Source: Macrothele yani (Eukaryota; Arthropoda; Arachnida; Araneae; Macrothelidae). Taken from it: a stretch of DNA of 64,000 nt. This document shows positions 59,309-64,000 of this stretch, in pieces. Each line of letters opens with the position of its first letter. The stretch's first letter is position 1. The stretch covers positions 16,351,219 to 16,415,218 of the forward strand of contig CM077034.1 of the NCBI GenBank assembly GCA_039090855.1, in the 5' to 3' direction. Made by a program: the position numbers and the translations under genes. The notes beneath the pieces were generated by a model. That model was not told where the DNA came from and made no database searches. It worked only from the letters and a program-made list of their open reading frames with translations.

Positions 59309-59762
59309 TCATATTTACACCCAAAAAATCGTATTGTGCATTGTAATATTTTTTTTTTTTAATTCAATTATAAGTGTCCTTTGTCTTACTCGAAACGTTT
59401 TCTCCATTCAATTCCCCTCACAGCGCCAAGAAACGGCAATTTTTGTACTGCCCCTAAAGATTTGTGCCAAAATATCCGGGTGCCCAAAAGTCCGGTGCCC
59501 AAATGTCCTAAACTCGATTTGTAGATAATACGTAACTTCGAACGACGTTTTCGATCATGTGTAGGAAAACTGATCACATTAATATTTATGGATCGTATAA
59601 AAATTGCACTTTGTTTCAGAAATGTTGAAATGGAAGGGGCTTCATTTAACATTTCTAAAATAACATTTCATATACGCTTCTTCAGCCTATAACTGAAGAA
59701 GCGTAATGTTCTCAGCTTTGATCGTTTAAAAATACGTATATCATTAAAAAAGAAAGAAAAAC
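59309..59762. other. Unassigned stretch
   Basis: No gene. A small repeat of GTGCCCAAAAGTCCG and GTGCCCAAATGTCC lies near 59480-59510, and a short inverted repeat ACGCTTCTTCAG/CTGAAGAAGCGT at about 59673-59704. Confidence 0.5.
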
Positions 59763-59765
59763 ACT

Positions 59766-61226
59766 GTGACGCAGTGGTCTAAGCGTCGGCTTCTGATCAT
59801 TCGTCTGAGATGTGTCTGGGTTCGAATCCCGTGAGGCATGGATGTTGTGTTTGTCTTACGGCACTGACTCTCTTTCTTCCCTGGAACCAGCGGCCCTAAA
59901 TTAGGGACGGACAAGCGGACAACTGCTTATAGCCCATTGAGTTGCTCACGGTTTAAAGTTTTTTTTTTTTTTTCTTTCTGTACTTTCCTTATGTCTGCCG
60001 GGCTTTATAATATATGGTTTTTGCTCACGGTGCTAAGCAACTGTTTGATAGTGTTTAAATTGTCTTATTGATTTTGCACAGTGTGGTTTCTGATCATGTT
60101 ACATGTACATAAAGGGATATGATCAGTCGATTACACAATGTTCTGCAAGGTTTAGCACTTTTGTAGTGCAGGGGGTAATTGTTCATCATTCGGTTATTTG
60201 TACTGTACCTGAAGTATAGTTGCTATGCCAAAAGCTCAGTTTTGTATATACTAATGTACTTTCCTAATTGCACTGTAAAATTTATGTTTGGCACATTTCG
60301 CATGTTGGGTCACGATTACATGTCTTAAGTTTTATGCTCATGGTGCGGAGCAAACGCTTTGATAGTATTTCAATTATATGTTAATGTTACACAGTGTGGT
60401 TTTTCTCATGTCACATGTGCCTAATAGGAAATAATCAGTCTATTAGATAATGTTCTGCGCTGTATGGCATATTTGCTGTACAAAGAGTCAGTTTCATATT
60501 TTCATTATTTGTATTGTACTCGAAGTATAAATTTTCTGTAAAACGCAAGTTCTGTTTGTACTAATATACTTTACTCTTTGCACTGTGAAATTTACAGTTG
60601 TACCATGGAATTGTAATTCCTTATTAGTGTCTTCCCTATGCCGTTGCATCTTGTGTACATATGTTGTTGTTCACTACAAGTTAATCTATAGCACTGTGAT
60701 TGAGGCACTTGTTTAAGCCTAAGTAATAGTTCTTTTTGTAATTTGACAGCGTTTCACAAGAGAGATATTGCATTCAATTTGTATAGAGTTCACACCATCA
60801 TTGTGGATAGATCATTTATTCGCTTATCTTTCAGATACTGAAAAGTATAAACCTTCTGCTCTTTTCTTCTTTTTTTTTCAAGATTGCTCAAAATATACAT
60901 GTTTGTTTTTGCACTGTAAAATTTATAGTTATACCTTGTACTGGTGTTCACCTATTAGAGATGGCACTCTGCTGATGCACATTGCGAACATATGTTGTAC
61001 ATAGAGTAAGTCAACCCATCAGTCCAGTATTGTCAGTGTTATGAATTTGCTTACATTGTATATAGTGCATCCACATAGTGTAAATATCTCATTGTCATTG
61101 TAAATAGGTCATCTAATTGTTTATCTTTTGCTAACTGTTAAGCACAGGCCATCTGTATCTTCCTGTCCATGTTTGCTCCAAATAAAATATTGTTGAAGCT
61201 CACGGTGGTCGTTAAACCTCAATAAA
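59766..61226 (+). mobile_element. SINE-A interrupted by an unknown 1.25-kb element
   Basis: The head (GACGCAGTGGTCTAAGCG), B box (GGGTTCGAATCCC near 59818) and body run to TTGCTCACGG at 59951. The remaining tail, CACGGTGGTCGTTAAACCTC plus A-run, resumes at 61201. Divergence from other SINE-A copies suggests an older insertion. Confidence 0.88.
59952..61197. mobile_element. Unknown insert with internal ~300-bp repeats
   Basis: Flanked by GCTCACGG at 59944-59951 and 61198-61205, an 8-bp target duplication. The left end is TTTAAAG plus a T/C-rich run; the right end is CCAAATAAAATATTGTTGAA, resembling a polyadenylation signal. Two well-matched and one weaker diverged repeat of about 300 bp can be seen, with GCACAGTGTGGTTT, AATGTTCTGC, TACTAATGTACTTT and TGCACTGTAAAATTTA recurring in order. 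No long open frame and no recognised family. It could be a non-coding retrocopy or an internally deleted LINE. Confidence 0.75.
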
Positions 61227-61252
61227 AAAAATATATCAAATCAGTATTAAAA

Positions 61253-61466
61253 TCATGCCACAGCCTGCCGACAATCCCGACCTCACCCCGTGCGATTTCT
61301 GGTTGTTTGAAGAACTTCCTTGGCGCAACATTCAGCACAGATGCTGACGTTATTCAAGCTGAAGCGGGTTCCACAAAATGCCTTCGCCACGTGCTTTGAA
61401 AGGTCGACTGAACTATGGGACCGTTGCATATCATCCGAGGGAAGATATTTTTGAGAAATATTAACA
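61253..61466 (+). pseudogene. Older mariner transposase C-terminal fossil
   Basis: NPDLTPCDFWLF (third catalytic Asp region) is followed, after frameshifts, by TDADVIQA and then AFATCFERSTELWDRC, the characteristic mariner C-terminus, ending near 61458. The upstream portion is absent. It ends directly before the left inverted repeat of the next mariner. Confidence 0.82.
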
Positions 61467-61468
61467 TA

Positions 61469-62777
61469 CACAGTGCGTCAAATAATTTTTAAGACTGGCG
61501 CTAGATTTCAGCCTACGGTGGCGCCACCAGTGTAATCGCGAATGTGTTATAAACCGTGACCATCTGCTTGCTTTCTGCCAAAAGTACTGCGCAGTTGTTA
61601 AAGTAACTCAAACGAAACGGCCATTCATTAGAGAAGTAAAATTTTTTTCATGTTGAATTATTAAGATGGAACAAAGGGCTGTTATTAAATTTAACGCAAA
61701 ACTTGATAAAAGTGCCTACGTACCAAATGATGAAACAAGTTTACGGTGAGTTTTGTTTAAGTAGATCAAATGTTTTCTTGTGGCACAAACCGTTTTTGGA
61801 CGGAAAAGATACGCTAGAAGATGATAAGCATACCGGAAGACCAAGTTCATCTAGGACACCTGAGATTATTGAAAAAGTGCGTGATTTCGTGGCAAAGAAT
61901 CGATGTGCGTCACTAAGAATGATGGAAGAGTCTTTAAACATCAACAAAGAAACGATTCGAACCATCCTGCATGAAGATTTGGGCAAAACAAAAGTCTGTG
62001 CTAAATTTGTTCCACACACCTTAACCAATGAACAAAAATCAAGGAGAAGTGCACATTGCAGAGACATCATTTCAGCCGCTGAAAATGATCCAAACTTCTT
62101 AAAATCGATTGTTACAGGTGATGAAACATGGTGTTTTCAATATGATCCTAAAACAAAGCGACAAAGTGAGGAATGGAAGTAAAAAAACTCACCACAAGCC
62201 AAAAAAACAAGAAAAGTTCCTTCGAAAATCAAAACAGTGCTCATTACATTCTTCGATAGTAAGGGTATTATCCACAAAGAATTTGTTCCAAGTAGACAAG
62301 CAATTACTGGTGAGTTTCATTTAAATGTTTTGAGGCGTTTGATGGGCAGAATTCGTCGCATTCGTCCAGAATATCGAGATGAAAACAGTTGGTGTTTGTT
62401 GCACGATAATGCACCCAGTCACACCTCACTTCTTGTTCGTTGATTTTTGGCGAAACATAACGTCTGTGTATTGAATCATCCACCGCATTCGCCCGATTTA
62501 GCACCCTGCGACTTTTCTTCCTTCCCAAAACTTAAAATGACGTTAAAAATGTGTTATTTTGATGATATTTCGACCATACAAACAGCTTAGACGCGTGCTT
62601 TGGAGGCAATTCCGCAAAGTGAACTGGAACAGGCATTCGAATCATTATTAAATCGCTGTAACAAGTGTATTGAAGCCGGAGGGACTTATTTTGAATAACA
62701 AGCCGAAACAAATTATAATTTCTTGTTTCTATTTCATTTTACAGACCCAGTCTTTAAAAATTCTTTGCTACACTGTG
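61469..62777 (+). mobile_element. mariner transposon, 1.31 kb, degenerate
   Basis: Inverted ends CACAGTGCGTCAAATAATTT (from 61469) and the complement of CACAGTGTAGCAAAGAATTT (to 62777) match over about 30 bp. TA duplications lie at 61467-61468 and 62778-62779. Length is typical of mariner. Confidence 0.95.
61666..62698 (+). pseudogene. mariner transposase pseudogene (DD34D)
   Basis: The likely start is the ATG at 61666 (MEQRAVIKFNAKLDK). A frameshift near 61715 leads to the frame with LSRSNVFLWHK, HTGRPSSSRTPE and IRTILHEDLGKTKVCAKF. The catalytic motifs are VTGDETWCF, LHDNAPSH and HSPDLAPCDF, with 34 residues between the second and third Asp. In-frame stops occur at about 62180 (TAA after SEEWK), 62443 (TGA after LLVR) and 62588 (TAG after STIQTA). 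The frame otherwise continues to ...IEAGGTYFE and TAA at 62696-62698. About 344 codons, normal for the family, but dead. Confidence 0.95.
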
Positions 62778-62779
62778 TA

Positions 62780-63803
62780 TATATTTTGCTGTACCTGTAT
62801 TTCTTTATCTTGTGGGATTTTACTCGGGGTTTTTATGGAAGAGCCGTTGTATAAATGAAAATTCGCCATTTTCCTGAACAACTGCACGCAACGTATTAAG
62901 CTACGAAAAACACCGAACATATTACCCGTGATGCAATACGAGGTAAACAAGCTCCATAGAGTCGGAGGGTTCTAGAAATTCTTACGAAAGCATTTTGTTA
63001 AATTTTACTCTCAAGAAAACACTTGGTCTTTCTTGTTTGATAAGATGAGACAAACATTTAAGTTGTCTCCGTAACTGATACGTGCTCCGAAGAAGTGAAA
63101 TACCCTGCTTTTGGAATGTGGTCCTATTTTAGTAATGGCTACCCCTCAGGGGCTGAATTTTTGAAGGTAAAATCAACTAGTCGTGTAATGATGATGTCTC
63201 TGTAGAGCCATTAAACAATTACAATGTTGCCCGCGTTATCGACGATCGTAGGCAATAAATCTCCAGTGCGCCCTAATGGATTGGACCAGGGTATTTCGAA
63301 ATCGGAAGAGATGTATGTATCATACTGGGACGTTCCTCCCGTATGTATTGTATGCTAATGTGCAAGAAAGAATGCGATCGAGAAGTTTCTCTGTTCTTTG
63401 ATTCTTCCTGTTGCTCCCATTAAAAGCTCTAGCCCATACCAGTTGCGCGGGATAATCGCTGGAATCGTTTTGTACCTTTGGAAACGAACGTGACTAATAA
63501 ATCGTTATCGCTTACTTCGATCTAGAGAAATTTCTTCCCCATCTGCCATGATTTTCCTGTTGCTCAGAATTCATTTCGAGGTTCGGGCGTTTTAAGACCT
63601 CAACTATGCCTCACAACTTTAACCTGTATTACATCTTGAAAATTTTTATATCACGCCTTCTTTTTGGTATACCAAATGCGCACAAACTCGTGCTGTGGGG
63701 GAAGGGGAGGGGGATGTCGCAACAGTTAGAAGCCGTATGATACGAAACTTATACAGACACTGGACAAAAATTTACGAACATTTTAAATAAGATAACCATA
63801 TTT
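62780..63803. other. Unassigned DNA, possibly host intergenic
   Basis: No repeated family, long open frame or RNA gene was recognised. This is the longest stretch in the window without an identifiable repeat, together with 34130-35364. Confidence 0.5.
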
Positions 63804-64000
63804 TATCGGTAAACGGTAAAAATACCCCCGGAAGAAATACCCCCAGAACAAACGGTTGACTGTAAACTGCCACACGTCTTTCAGCAACTTGGCCACAAAA
63901 GTTCAAAGGGGGAGGGGAGGCATAAAGATTGCTGTTCCTGTGCCTATATTGAGAACTGAATTGGGAACTGCAAACAAATTTCGCGAAAACGTTCCACTAG
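63804..64000 (+). mobile_element. Foldback family X, copy X5, left end, cut by window
   Basis: Starts TCGGTAAACGGTAAAAATAC, then CCCCCGGAAG, the TGCCACACGTCTTTCAGC block and CATAAAGATTGCTG. The hairpin half is missing (one GCCACAC arm only). It continues past the window. Confidence 0.85.

Overview
This is eukaryotic, repeat-dense DNA from an animal, most likely an invertebrate and plausibly an arthropod. I infer this from the mix of element types: tRNA-derived SINEs, an RTE-type LINE, a Penelope-like element, Tc1 and mariner transposons, a Helitron, and foldback or MITE-like families with in-situ satellites. No species-diagnostic gene is present. I found no convincing host protein-coding gene. 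Nearly all support is for mobile elements, their broken coding regions, and tandem arrays grown from pieces of them.

Layout. 0-0.65 kb: two SINE-A copies (my name) and a tiny LINE tail. 1.0-6.0 kb: a 4.9-kb non-autonomous Helitron carrying twelve ~331-bp repeats, each holding a 72-nt tRNA-like cloverleaf. 6.1-7.4 kb: a dead Tc1 element with TA duplication. 8.2-9.5 and 15.6-17.45 kb: two SINE-A copies whose tRNA-unrelated body is tandemly multiplied (9 and 13 units of ~135 bp). 9.6-15.4 kb: nested inverted repeats around a very uniform 146-bp satellite. 17.7-24.75 kb: two abutting copies of a foldback family (X, my name), the first interrupted by a Penelope-like element with hammerhead-like direct repeats and by a 5'-truncated RTE LINE. 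25.6-28.9 kb: two more RTE copies in opposite orientation, one splitting a palindromic MITE. 29.0-34.1 kb: a 33-bp minisatellite interrupted by element P (my name). 35.5-59.3 kb: family X copies holding another P copy, a 7.5-kb foldback element that itself holds a LINE and a third P copy, and then a ~11.8-kb, ~176-bp satellite made from one stretch of the X arm. 59.8-62.8 kb: a SINE-A split by an unknown 1.25-kb insert, then a mariner inserted beside or in the tail of an older mariner. 63.8 kb to the end: the start of another X copy.

How the parts relate. Target-site duplications and uninterrupted sister copies inside the window let many insertions be ordered. The recurring theme is that interspersed elements here seed tandem arrays from an internal segment: the Helitron (331 bp), SINE-A twice (135 bp), the 146-bp foldback filler, P (160 bp, 1 unit versus 15) and X (176 bp, 1 unit versus about 66). 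All recognised coding regions are 5'-truncated, frameshifted or stop-interrupted. Two truncated LINE reading frames, at 20948-22389 and 39500-40495, remain open as fragments.
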